A DNA stretch of 64,000 nt, taken from Methanolobus sp. (GTDB lineage: Archaea; Halobacteriota; Methanosarcinia; Methanosarcinales; Methanosarcinaceae). The stretch is taken from NCBI GenBank assembly GCA_021767785.1, contig JAASSR010000002.1, forward strand, positions 1 through 64,000, read 5' to 3'. Positions 42,028-51,129 of the stretch are shown one piece after another. Position 1 is the stretch's first letter; every line of letters starts with the position of its first letter. Both the position numbers and the translations under genes were made by a program. Below the pieces are notes generated by a model, which saw only the letters and a program-made list of their open reading frames with translations, had not been told where the DNA came from and ran no database searches.

Positions 42028-42743
42028 TACAGGCTTCAATCAGTGAGATATTCTGCTCTGTACAGGGAGAAGGTCCTTATGTAGGATGCAGACAGGCTTT
42101 CATTCGTTTTACGGGATGTAATCTGAATTGTAATTATTGCGATACTCCTTTGGAACATACAAATTACTGCAGGTTTGAGGAACTCCCGGGATCCGGTATA
42201 TTCATAGATCTTGAGAATCCTCTTTCCCCTTCCTATGTGAGTGAGATGGCAAACTCGTATTCAGCTTTACACTCAATATCACTTACCGGTGGTGAGCCAC
42301 TTATGTGTGCGGATTTTATTTCCGAACTGGATACTGAGGCCCCTCTGTATCTGGAATCGAACATGACGTTGCCACATATGGCTAAAAAGATCAGGGATCA
42401 CCTTTCCTATGTTTCCGGAGATGTAAAGCTTCTTCCTCGTTATTTACTTGAGGACCCTGACCTGCATCTTGAAAATACTATAGAGTGCTTCAGGATGCTG
42501 AGGACTACAAAAGAAAGGGATTGTTTCTGTAAGATAATTGTAACAGAGAATACACCTGCTGATGATATTGAAGGAGTTATCGGTGCAATATCAGGCTATA
42601 TATCATGCCTCATATTACAACCGGTAACACAAAAAGATCTACAGCCGGATCCTGCTTATCTCCTGAAATTGCAGGAATCATTTATTGATGATATTGATAC
42701 CCGAATAATACCACAGACCCACAAAATGTGGGGGTGCCTATAA
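42027..42743 (+). CDS. queE: 7-carboxy-7-deazaguanine synthase QueE (radical SAM), apparent non-canonical ATA start
   Basis: IQASISEIFCSVQGEGPYVGCRQAFIRFTGCNLNCNYCDTPLEHTNY; the supplied ORF (42150) begins after the CxxxCxxC motif; frame opens at 42000 with no ATG/GTG/TTG before the motif. Confidence 0.92.
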   Translation: MQASISEIFCSVQGEGPYVGCRQAFIRFTGCNLNCNYCDTPLEHTNYCRFEELPGSGIFIDLENPLSPSYVSEMANSYSALHSISLTGGEPLMCADFISELDTEAPLYLESNMTLPHMAKKIRDHLSYVSGDVKLLPRYLLEDPDLHLENTIECFRMLRTTKERDCFCKIIVTENTPADDIEGVIGAISGYISCLILQPVTQKDLQPDPAYLLKLQESFIDDIDTRIIPQTHKMWGCL

Positions 42744-43087
42744 TGAAAATGAGACTTGGAATAATCGATCATATTGACAGTGCCCACTATCTTCCGGGGC
42801 ATGAAACATGCGGAATAGTTCACGGTCATACTTATAAAACAGAGGTCGTGATAGAAGGTGAAAAGGAAGAAACAGGTATGGTTATGGATTTCTATGAGAT
42901 CAAGAAGATCATAAAGGAAGTCCTCAAAGAGTATGACCATGTTCTGCTGAATGACATACTTGAATTTCCAAGTGTTGAGAATCTCTGTGAGCATGTCCAT
43001 GCTAATTTATCATCAAGACTTGTTTTCCCAATGTCAGTGAAGATGTGGGAAGGTGCAGGTAAGTGGTGTGAAGTAAGTACACTTTGA
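42743..43087 (+). CDS. queD: 6-carboxy-tetrahydropterin synthase QueD
   Basis: DHIDSAHYLPGHETCGIVHGHTYKTEVVIEG; start overlaps queE stop (TAATG). Confidence 0.93.
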   Translation: MKMRLGIIDHIDSAHYLPGHETCGIVHGHTYKTEVVIEGEKEETGMVMDFYEIKKIIKEVLKEYDHVLLNDILEFPSVENLCEHVHANLSSRLVFPMSVKMWEGAGKWCEVSTL

Positions 43088-43170
43088 TCTGCTGCTTTAT
43101 GTGTTACTTCCATACAAAACTATATCTATTAGTCTCCCTTAAATTGAGCCGTGTTTATTGGAGCTGCCAA

Positions 43171-43188
43171 GGAGCTATAGGAGCTATA
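43171..43188 (+). repeat. Tandem GGAGCTATA x2 overlapping the Shine-Dalgarno region of nifB
   Basis: GGAGCTATAGGAGCTATA directly before TTTATG; a further GGAGCT at 43160. Confidence 0.8.
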
Positions 43189-43191
43189 TTT

Positions 43192-44127
43192 ATGGAAAAT
43201 GAAGAAGACGTTTGCGACATAGAAATCTCCCGGGATGAAGAGATCAAAAGGATCATAGCACAGCATCCTTGTTATTCTAAGGAGGCCCAGCACAAATTTG
43301 GTAGGATTCACCTTGCAGTAGCTCCGAGATGCAATATTCAGTGTAATTATTGTGATCGAAAGTTTGACTGCGTAAATGAAAGCAGACCCGGTGTAACCAG
43401 TGAAGTACTGAGTCCCGGGAAAGCCCTTGAAAAGACAAAACAGGTACTTGAAGCCTATCCATTCATTAAGGTGGTTGGTGTTGCAGGTCCCGGTGATCCT
43501 CTGGCAAACGACGAGACCTTTGAAACACTGGAGCTTATCAAGAAAGAGTTCCCTGATGTAACTCTTTGCCTCAGTACCAACGGGTTGGCGCTGCCGGAAA
43601 AGATACCTGATCTTTTGAGAGTTGGTGTAAGCACACTTACAGTGACATTGAACGCTATAGATCCTGAGGTTGAAGCTCAGCTCATAAGTCATATAACTTA
43701 TAAGGGAAAAGTCTACAGGGGTATTGAAGCTGCCGAGATAATGATAAAGAATCAGCTTGAAGGTATTAAAGCAGCTGTTGAATCAGGTCTTGTTATTAAG
43801 ATCAATACAGTTCTTGTTCCCGGTATAAACGATGAACATATTGTCGAGGTTGCCAGGAAGGTCAATGAGCTTGGTGTGTTCATAATGAATGTAATGCCAC
43901 TTATTTGTCAGGCAAAGTTCGCAGACAGAACGCCACCTTCACCGGCAGAGTGCAGGGAGGTGCAGAACAAGTGTGAACCCTATGTTCAGCAGATGAGACA
44001 CTGTCGCCAGTGTCGCTCAGATGCTTATGGTCTTATAGGAAAGGACCTTTCACAGATGAGTGAAGAACGCAGGAACCTCATTAAACTTGATATGGAAAAG
44101 AAGAAGCATCCTGATGAAAAGAATTAG
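43192..44127 (+). CDS. nifB: Nitrogenase cofactor biosynthesis protein NifB (core type)
   Basis: HPCYSKEAQHKFGRIHLAVAPRCNIQCNYCDRKFDCVNESRPGVTSEVLSP; VVGVAGPGDPLAN; RQCRSDAYGLIG. Confidence 0.93.
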   Translation: MENEEDVCDIEISRDEEIKRIIAQHPCYSKEAQHKFGRIHLAVAPRCNIQCNYCDRKFDCVNESRPGVTSEVLSPGKALEKTKQVLEAYPFIKVVGVAGPGDPLANDETFETLELIKKEFPDVTLCLSTNGLALPEKIPDLLRVGVSTLTVTLNAIDPEVEAQLISHITYKGKVYRGIEAAEIMIKNQLEGIKAAVESGLVIKINTVLVPGINDEHIVEVARKVNELGVFIMNVMPLICQAKFADRTPPSPAECREVQNKCEPYVQQMRHCRQCRSDAYGLIGKDLSQMSEERRNLIKLDMEKKKHPDEKN

Positions 44128-44216
44128 ACCTTTCACAGATGTTTATTCTAATTAATTTATCTTCGTAATCTTGATAGTAATTCATTTGTCAATTTAAATA
44201 ACCAGCAGGTGTTATA

Positions 44217-45188
44217 TTGAATATCGAAGAGCTTGCGGCAAACCTGAGGAACTTTGAAGGAGTTACCCGGAAAAAACCAATTGCGGATATAGTTAGTATT
44301 TTTGAGACTGTTCGTTCCGAATATGGTGAGGTAATAGATGATTTCGGTGACGATGCCGCAGTTATAGATATTGGCACAGATGAGGTTATTCTTTTTGCAG
44401 CCGATGCTATATGGGGCAGAATTGTTAATAAAAGTCCCTGGTGGACAGGTTACACATCAGTTGTTGTAAATGTGAATGATATTTCGGCAATGGGGGGAAG
44501 ACCTCTGGCAATGGTAAATGTAATGGCCTCAAGTGATCTGGAATCAACCGAAGAGATTATGAGGGGTATAAGGGACGGCATAAAAAAGTTCGGTGTCCCT
44601 ATGGTAGGTGGCCACATGCATCCGGACACTCCTTATAATTCACTGGCTGTTTCCATCATCGGTATCGCAAAGAAAGATTGTGTTATCAGGAGCGATAGTG
44701 CAAAACCCGGGGATGTTGTAATAGTTGCTTATGACATGGATGGGCGTGTTGGCAGGAATTCCCCATATAGCTGGGATACGACGTCATTCAAAGATGCTGA
44801 TATTGTGCGTGAGCGTTTTATGGTGATGCAGAAGATAGGTGAAAAAAAACTCGTTACCTCCGGAAAGGATATCAGCAATCCTGGAACAATAGGAACTCTC
44901 GGAATGCTCTGTGAAGTAAGTGAAGTGGGTGCTTCTGTGGATCTTCGTAAGATCCCGCGTCCTGATAATGTTGATTTTGAGCAGTGGTTGGAGATCTATC
45001 CGGCTACAGGATATATTGTCACTGCAAAAACAGAGAATGCTGCTGAATGCATTGAGATATTCGAAAGTAAAGGTATCAAAGCAGCTGTAATTGGTGAGAT
45101 CAATGACAGCCGTCTCATTGATATATATGATGAAAATGGCAAAGCTATCGTTTTTGACTTCAAAAATGATACTATAACAGGAATTTAA
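44217..45188 (+). CDS. AIR synthase-related protein (methanogenesis marker protein 2 type)
   Basis: TTG start; DDFGDDAAVIDIG, VVNVNDISAMGGRPLAMVNVMA, GGHMHPDTPYNSLAVSIIG. Confidence 0.85.
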   Translation: MNIEELAANLRNFEGVTRKKPIADIVSIFETVRSEYGEVIDDFGDDAAVIDIGTDEVILFAADAIWGRIVNKSPWWTGYTSVVVNVNDISAMGGRPLAMVNVMASSDLESTEEIMRGIRDGIKKFGVPMVGGHMHPDTPYNSLAVSIIGIAKKDCVIRSDSAKPGDVVIVAYDMDGRVGRNSPYSWDTTSFKDADIVRERFMVMQKIGEKKLVTSGKDISNPGTIGTLGMLCEVSEVGASVDLRKIPRPDNVDFEQWLEIYPATGYIVTAKTENAAECIEIFESKGIKAAVIGEINDSRLIDIYDENGKAIVFDFKNDTITGI

Positions 45189-45277
45189 ACAGAAATTCAG
45201 AGCTTATGATATAAAAAAGAAGAATCAAAATCGAATGTCCGGTCTGTAATTCTATCCGGCGTTCTGCTGCTCTGTTA

Positions 45278-45586
45278 TCAATCGCTGTTTACCCAGGCAT
45301 TAAGCTCTTCATGAAGATATTTTTCAGCTGCCTGAACTTCTTCAAGAACACCTCTGAGAGCGATTACATCTCTTTCGTCGGTTTCAACGATATGTACATT
45401 CAATTTCCTTTCTACGGGTTCAAGGTCAAATTCCTCCACAAGATCGTAGATGATGTATGAAGGAGTTCCTGGTGGAATGATAAGGTCGTAAAGATCTTCC
45501 AGATCCTGCTCATCTGATTTTAATTCCTTTTTACTTTTTGATCTTTCAAGATCCTCAAGCTGAAGTTTTCTTGCCAATGTGATCAC
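45278..45586 (-). CDS. Conserved hypothetical protein
   Basis: 102 aa ORF with a coding-like, acidic composition. Confidence 0.6.
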   Translation of the reverse strand: MITLARKLQLEDLERSKSKKELKSDEQDLEDLYDLIIPPGTPSYIIYDLVEEFDLEPVERKLNVHIVETDERDVIALRGVLEEVQAAEKYLHEELNAWVNSD

Positions 45587-45746
45587 CGTCTATTCTGCTT
45601 TGATGGAATATACACATAAATAGTAATCGCTAAGTTTAAACTGGCCGGGATTTGAAGGCTTTAATTATTAATATTGTTAGTTATTAAAAGTGGGTATGGT
45701 TAAGGTGTATTTTAGTCACATATAAATATAAAGTTCGGGTGTATGA

Positions 45747-46442
45747 ATGAAATTGGTCAGTTTATCAGATTCAAAGGGTCAGATCAGGGTTGAGTTCGCA
45801 GGATGTAATATGAAATGTCCATACTGTGTGCATATACATCAGCCTAAAAAAGAGTGGAGTGTAGAGGATATACTGGAATATGCAGGTAAATCCACTACAG
45901 AGGATGTTTATCTTGGTGGTGCCGAACCCACCCTGCAAAAAGATCTCATGCCTCTTATCGAAGGGTTAAATGATCTTGGCAAGAAAACAATACTGAAATC
46001 CAATGGAATGAAACCGGATGTTCTTGAAGCGGCTCTTCCTTATGTTCATGGCTTTGTACTTGAGATAAAGGCTCCGAAGGATGATATTGAAGGTATAATG
46101 GAACTTACTGGTATGTCGGAAAAACGGACAAGAAAATATAGTGATCTGCTTGATAAGTCTCTTAAAATAGCAAAGAAAAGATGGCTTCGTATATGGATAA
46201 GAGTAATACCTGAATATGTAAATACAGAAACAATATCCCATATTCTTCCGGACCTTGAAGGAGCATCAGAAGTAATGCTATACCAGTTCATGAGCAATCC
46301 TGATTTTGATCTGCCTTTCATGGGTCATAACGAAGCAACTCCTTCATGGAGGGAAATGAAGGATCTTGGTAAGACCGTACTCACAAAGGTTCCACAGGTA
46401 CGTCTTGTTGGTGAAAGAGGAAAAATGGTTCTCAGTAAATGA
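45747..46442 (+). CDS. Radical SAM protein
   Basis: EFAGCNMKCPYCVHIHQP (CxxxCxxC), LGGAEPTLQKDLMPLIE. Confidence 0.85.
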   Translation: MKLVSLSDSKGQIRVEFAGCNMKCPYCVHIHQPKKEWSVEDILEYAGKSTTEDVYLGGAEPTLQKDLMPLIEGLNDLGKKTILKSNGMKPDVLEAALPYVHGFVLEIKAPKDDIEGIMELTGMSEKRTRKYSDLLDKSLKIAKKRWLRIWIRVIPEYVNTETISHILPDLEGASEVMLYQFMSNPDFDLPFMGHNEATPSWREMKDLGKTVLTKVPQVRLVGERGKMVLSK

Positions 46443-46520
46443 AAGATTCTGTTATGGTGTTAATCAATCTTCAAATTCATCTTTTCAGTATCCGTTTGTT
46501 GATCTCACTTCTCAAGTAAT

Positions 46521-48068
46521 ATGGCACGTATATATAATCTGGATCCCGGTAAATATGCCAGACTTGCCATCATTCCTGGCAATTCTCTTTTTTATGATCT
46601 GAAAGCGCTGGGTCCTGATGAAAAGACACTTTTTTTTATGGCAGAGGACAAGGGTCTGAGTACTCGCTTCAATTATCATAAACATAAGCTGATATTACTG
46701 TTTTCTGCAATGCGTTCATACAGGGACTGGCTGGCAGAGAAGTTTGATATTATATACTTTGAGATTGAAAATGAGGAGGATTCCGGAAACATTAACAGTG
46801 AAATTATTGATATTCCGGGGGCCTATGAAGAAAAATTGTTGTCGGTCTTGGACAAATATGGTATAGGAAAAGTGGTTACATACACTTTCGAGGACAGGGA
46901 CTTTGCTGACAGTATATCCGATGTCTGTAGTCAAAAAAGTATTGAACTTGAAACAGTAGATACCCCTGGATTTCTTACAACCATCGAAGAATTCCATTCT
47001 TATCGTAATGTTAAAGAAAGGCTTTTGATGAACAATTTTTATATTTTTCAGAGGAAAAGGCTGGGTTTTCTTGTGGATGAATATGGAGAACCTTCAGGTG
47101 GCAAATGGAATCTTGATGCTGAAAACAGAAAATCTCTGCCTTCATCAATTGAAATTCCTGCTGTTCCTTCGGTGAATTTCACTTCTCACACCAGAGATGT
47201 TATTTTGCTTGTGGATAAACTCTTTTCTTCCAACCCTGGTAAAGTTTCTGGTTTTTATTTACCGACAACAAGAAAGAATGCACTTGAATGGTTTGATGAT
47301 TTTCTTGAAGATCGCCTGCGGCATTTCGGACCTTATGAGGATGCTATTAAAAAAGATGAATCCTTTCTGTTCCATTCAGTAATATCTCCTCTTATGAACA
47401 TCGGCCTGCTGACACCTATGGAAGTGGTCAACAAGGCGATAGCATATTACAACGATAACAAAGATTCGATTCCTCTTTCCAGTATTGAAGGCTTTATAAG
47501 ACAGATTATCGGCTGGAGGGAATTTATGAGGGGTATGTATCACGGCCCTGATCTGAGGGGTAATTTCTTTGATCATCAAAGGAAACTGAATGAAAAATGG
47601 TATGATGGAACTCTTGGGATAGAGCCTGTGGACTGTGTTATCCGTAAAGTCGTGGATAAAGGATATTGCCATCATATAGAGAGACTGATGGTGCTTGGAA
47701 ACTTCATGCTTTTATGTGAGATCGATCCGGATGAAGTATACAGGTGGTTCATGGAAATGTTTGTGGATTCATATAGATGGGTGATGGAACCAAATATTTA
47801 TGGTATGAGTCAGTTCGCCGATGGAGGAACTTTGTCTACGAAGCCATATGTCTCGGGTTCTGCCTATATTCTCAGGATGAGTGATTTTAAGAAAAGTTCC
47901 TGGTGTGATGTATGGGATGCTCTGTACTGGCGTTTCATCGACAAAAACAGAGATGTATTAAGAAAGAATTTTCGTATGGGTATGATGGTTTCTGTCTATG
48001 ACAGGATGGATGAGCATAAAAAAAATAGATTATCTGTGCTGGCAGATGATTTCCTTGATAGCTTGTAA
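46521..48068 (+). CDS. Deoxyribodipyrimidine photolyase-related protein (PhrB/FeS-BCP family)
   Basis: YCHHIERLMVLGNFMLLCEIDPDEVYRWFMEMFVDSYRWVMEPNIYGMSQFADGG...TKPYVSGSAYILRMSD. Confidence 0.93.
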   Translation: MARIYNLDPGKYARLAIIPGNSLFYDLKALGPDEKTLFFMAEDKGLSTRFNYHKHKLILLFSAMRSYRDWLAEKFDIIYFEIENEEDSGNINSEIIDIPGAYEEKLLSVLDKYGIGKVVTYTFEDRDFADSISDVCSQKSIELETVDTPGFLTTIEEFHSYRNVKERLLMNNFYIFQRKRLGFLVDEYGEPSGGKWNLDAENRKSLPSSIEIPAVPSVNFTSHTRDVILLVDKLFSSNPGKVSGFYLPTTRKNALEWFDDFLEDRLRHFGPYEDAIKKDESFLFHSVISPLMNIGLLTPMEVVNKAIAYYNDNKDSIPLSSIEGFIRQIIGWREFMRGMYHGPDLRGNFFDHQRKLNEKWYDGTLGIEPVDCVIRKVVDKGYCHHIERLMVLGNFMLLCEIDPDEVYRWFMEMFVDSYRWVMEPNIYGMSQFADGGTLSTKPYVSGSAYILRMSDFKKSSWCDVWDALYWRFIDKNRDVLRKNFRMGMMVSVYDRMDEHKKNRLSVLADDFLDSL

Positions 48069-48181
48069 GTTTTAGTTTTATGTTGAGTACCTATATGAAG
48101 TTCAGTTCCTGAGTTAGTCTTTTTTTAAATGTGTACCGGTAAATTTATTCGTTTTAAGCCTGTTATGTAGGATTGATAAAA

Positions 48182-48493
48182 ATGCAGGAATACAAATTAA
48201 AACGTGGTTATAAACCCGAAATGGATAGGATATACGAATGTCTGACAGAATCTTTCCCAAGTGAGATCAAGGAAGAAGATGGAAAGTTCGTTACTTCTTA
48301 TGGTATTCTTTCAAAGATGGTTGTCTGGATAGAAGGAAAGAAACTGGTTGTCGATACGGAATCAGATACTTCTGTAATTGATGATGAGATGATCCTTGAT
48401 TCTAACAGGCGTTTCAGGAATTTCCTTCAGGCAGCTACGGGATATACTGCAAAAGAACGTCTTAAGCAGGCAAAGAAGGAAGTTTCCAAGTAA
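48182..48493 (+). CDS. DUF5611-like small archaeal protein
   Basis: MQEYKLKRGYKPEMDRIYECLTESFPSEIKEEDGKFVTSYGILSKMVVWIEGKKLVVDTES. Confidence 0.65.
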   Translation: MQEYKLKRGYKPEMDRIYECLTESFPSEIKEEDGKFVTSYGILSKMVVWIEGKKLVVDTESDTSVIDDEMILDSNRRFRNFLQAATGYTAKERLKQAKKEVSK

Positions 48494-48536
48494 TATTGCT
48501 TATTATTTTCTTTCTTTAGTTCCGGGATCTGTTAGT

Positions 48537-49043
48537 ATGGACTTTCTTGAAAAACTGAAAAGTTTTGATATCCCCACTTGTTTAAGGATCTGTGCAGGGA
48601 CCGATGGTTCTGTCACTTTTCTGCTTGAGATAATGACCAAACATCCGACAGCAGTTGTGACCGAGTATCAACATATCGTCCCTGCGGATGAGCAGATGGC
48701 TGATATATTCGATGTAGATGCAGGTGCTGATATCAACGAGCGCGTTGTTACTCTTACGGCAGGAGATGTTCCCTATGTTTATGCACGGTCCCTTTCAGCT
48801 ATTGAGAAGATGCCTGAGGGTGTACGCAGTGATATGATGAAAGCAGACATCCCGATCGGCAGAATATTGCGTGATCATGATATCGAGACCAGGAGGGATT
48901 TTGAGAACATAGAGATAATCCGGGATGAACCTCTTTTCGGAACCGTAAATGTACTTTCCCGCTCATATCGCATAGTTCATCATAGTGGTGTTCTTATGTG
49001 GATCAATGAGAAGTTCCCTGTAGATGACCGCTGGTGCCTATAA
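48537..49043 (+). CDS. DUF98 chorismate pyruvate-lyase-like protein
   Basis: MDFLEKLKSFDIPTCLRICAGTDGSVTFLLEIMT...LFGTVNVLSRSYRIVHHSGVLMWINEKFPVD; start corrected from the track. Confidence 0.75.
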   Translation: MDFLEKLKSFDIPTCLRICAGTDGSVTFLLEIMTKHPTAVVTEYQHIVPADEQMADIFDVDAGADINERVVTLTAGDVPYVYARSLSAIEKMPEGVRSDMMKADIPIGRILRDHDIETRRDFENIEIIRDEPLFGTVNVLSRSYRIVHHSGVLMWINEKFPVDDRWCL

Positions 49044-49118
49044 ACTCCCACTCTTCCGACCGAAAGCTTATTAATTGATTCTGTGTATTAGGGGAGCGCA
49101 CCCCACTACTCATTCTGT

Positions 49119-49190
49119 GCCTCGGTGGCTTAGGGGTATAGCGCGTCCTTGGTAAGGACGAGGTCGCGGGTTCAAATCCCGCCCGAGGCT
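49119..49190 (+). tRNA. tRNA-Thr (anticodon GGT)
   Basis: Acceptor GCCTCGG/CCGAGGC, anticodon loop TTGGTAA in stem CGTCC/GGACG, T-arm GCGGGTTCAAATCCCGC. Confidence 0.95.
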
Positions 49191-49359
49191 TATCTTATCG
49201 AAATACGAACTATAATAGCTTAATGTAGCTTTGTAATTTTCTAATTTATCTGATAAAGAGATTTTCAGTTTTTGAATCAGCTCTGTAAAACTCCTCTAAA
49301 TGGGCTGAAGTATAAATGCTAATATGTAGATATAAATATCCGTAAATGGAGGTAAAACA

Positions 49360-49473
49360 GTGCCGATAAAAGGTAGAGGTGCAACCCAGAAGGAAATGTT
49401 CAGGGATGTTATGGTTATTGTACTATTAATAATTGCTATTTTCGTGCTTGCAAGATTTTTGGGCTTTTTATGA
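49360..49473 (+). CDS. 37-aa single-TM microprotein, possibly Sec61-beta/SecG-like
   Basis: GTG start after AATGGAGGTAAAACA SD: MPIKGRGATQKEMFRDVMVIVLLIIAIFVLARFLGFL; below the ORF-track cutoff. Confidence 0.7.
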   Translation: MPIKGRGATQKEMFRDVMVIVLLIIAIFVLARFLGFL

Positions 49474-49829
49474 CAGTGAAATTTAAAAACAGAGATTAAC
49501 AAAGCTATTTAGCTTTCCGTATTTTCCTTGAAATAAATTATAATGATTATTGTTCCCTTTTTTATTACGTTATATTTTTTATTGTAGCATACTGTAATAG
49601 TTTATATAGGTGCATTGTAACTTTGGCTATAATCACAATTATAACAGCTATTTTATCTTTCTAACATCATGAAATACTACAGAAAGACTTAAAAGTTTCT
49701 TCAGCCATATATTCTTTTGTCAAAAAGAGGTTTATCGGTGGTTAAATGAAATGCGACATATATGATTTGATATACTTGAAGTTACATCTGCAGAACTCCT
49801 ATCGACCCGCCCAAAAAGGTTGATTTGGG

Positions 49830-50126
49830 ATGTCTTTTCTTAAGGATATTAAACCTGTGATACTCCTGTATGTCCTGGGGGACACAGTTACAACCCTATA
49901 TGCACTTGGAACCGGTAACTTTTACGAAGGAAATCCTGTTCTGTCATGGATCTTCAGTATTTACGGATATATATCTCTGATCCCTCTGAAAATAGGTTTT
50001 ATGTTCCTTTTATATCATGTTTACAAAAATGCGGACAGATACTACTGGAACATTACCAGATATACGGTATCAGGCATAGGTCTGTTTGCTACAGTGAGCA
50101 ACACAATGGTTGTTTTTCATGGTTAG
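49830..50126 (+). CDS. Small DUF5658-like membrane protein
   Basis: 98 aa, hydrophobic: LLYVLGDTVTTLYALGTGNFYEGNPVLSWI. Confidence 0.6.
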   Translation: MSFLKDIKPVILLYVLGDTVTTLYALGTGNFYEGNPVLSWIFSIYGYISLIPLKIGFMFLLYHVYKNADRYYWNITRYTVSGIGLFATVSNTMVVFHG

Positions 50127-50186
50127 AGATATGAATTTTTCGTCGATTTGTAGAGTATGATCGGTGGACATAGAAATGATAATTAT

Positions 50187-50960
50187 TCATTTCTTCCCCC
50201 TGCTTCTCTTATCCCTCACATATATCAGCACACTCTTTCCTGAGCCGCTATGTGGTCTCCTGTCGATATCAAAAAGGTTTGTGGCCTCAACCAGTTCTCC
50301 TAGTTTCTTATAGCCGTAATTCCTTGGATCGAAATCAGGGCTTCTTTTTATAAGGTTACCGCCGACTTCTGCAAGAAAAGCCCATCCTTCTTCATCTGCT
50401 GAATCTTCCACAGCATTTCTCAGGTGGTTCACAAGTTTTGAGTCTCCTTTAAGTTCATTTGTGCTCCACTTTTCCGATTTGGATGATTCTGAAACTTCAG
50501 AGGTTGATTCTTCTTCTTTTCTCAGGTTCTCGGTATAGATGAACTTGTCACAGGCTGAAATGAAAGCCATAGGTGTTTTCTTCTCACCGAAACCGTAGAC
50601 TTTCAGACCTGCTTCTCTTATCCTCTGTGACAACCGTGTAAAATCACTGTCACTTGACACAATACAGAAACCATCAAGTTTTTCAGTATAAAGCAGATCC
50701 ATTGCATCGATTATAAGCGAACTGTCTGTTGCATTTTTCCCGATGGTATAGGCGAACTGTTGTATCGGCTGTATGGAATGGTCAAGCAGTGACTCTTTCC
50801 ATGAGACCAGACTCGGGGATGTCCAGTCCCCGTATATTCTCTTTACACTGGCAACACCGTAGATGGCGATCTCATCCATCAGCCCTTCTATGATCGAGGG
50901 TTGTGCATTATCAGCATCTATTAGCACAGCCAGTTTATCCTGAGTTCCATTTTCTTCCAT
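50187..50960 (-). CDS. NYN-domain (LabA-like PIN) putative RNase with C-terminal LOTUS/OST-HTH domain
   Basis: LAVLIDADNAQPSIIEGLMDEIAIYG...FCIVSSDSDFTRLSQRIREAGLKVYGFGEKKTP; C-terminal GWAFLAEVGGNLIKRSPDFDPRNYGYKKLGELVEATNLFDI. Confidence 0.9.
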   Translation of the reverse strand: MEENGTQDKLAVLIDADNAQPSIIEGLMDEIAIYGVASVKRIYGDWTSPSLVSWKESLLDHSIQPIQQFAYTIGKNATDSSLIIDAMDLLYTEKLDGFCIVSSDSDFTRLSQRIREAGLKVYGFGEKKTPMAFISACDKFIYTENLRKEEESTSEVSESSKSEKWSTNELKGDSKLVNHLRNAVEDSADEEGWAFLAEVGGNLIKRSPDFDPRNYGYKKLGELVEATNLFDIDRRPHSGSGKSVLIYVRDKRSRGKK

Positions 50961-51129
50961 TCGACAGCACCATCATAAAGCAATATGTATATTTTCTTAA
51001 AAGAAAATTTTAGTCATGGATTTATTCATATATTCGATTTTATAAAAAATCTGCTAACCTGGCAAAAAAGTAGTCCAGTTAGGTATCAGCTTTTTGTGAT
51101 CTTGTTTTTATTATTAAAAAGAAAAAAGA

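Noticed and set aside
43129-43692. 187-aa minus-strand ORF opposite nifB
   Set aside because: Overlaps the clear NifB coding region; Phe/Tyr/Cys-rich shadow translation.
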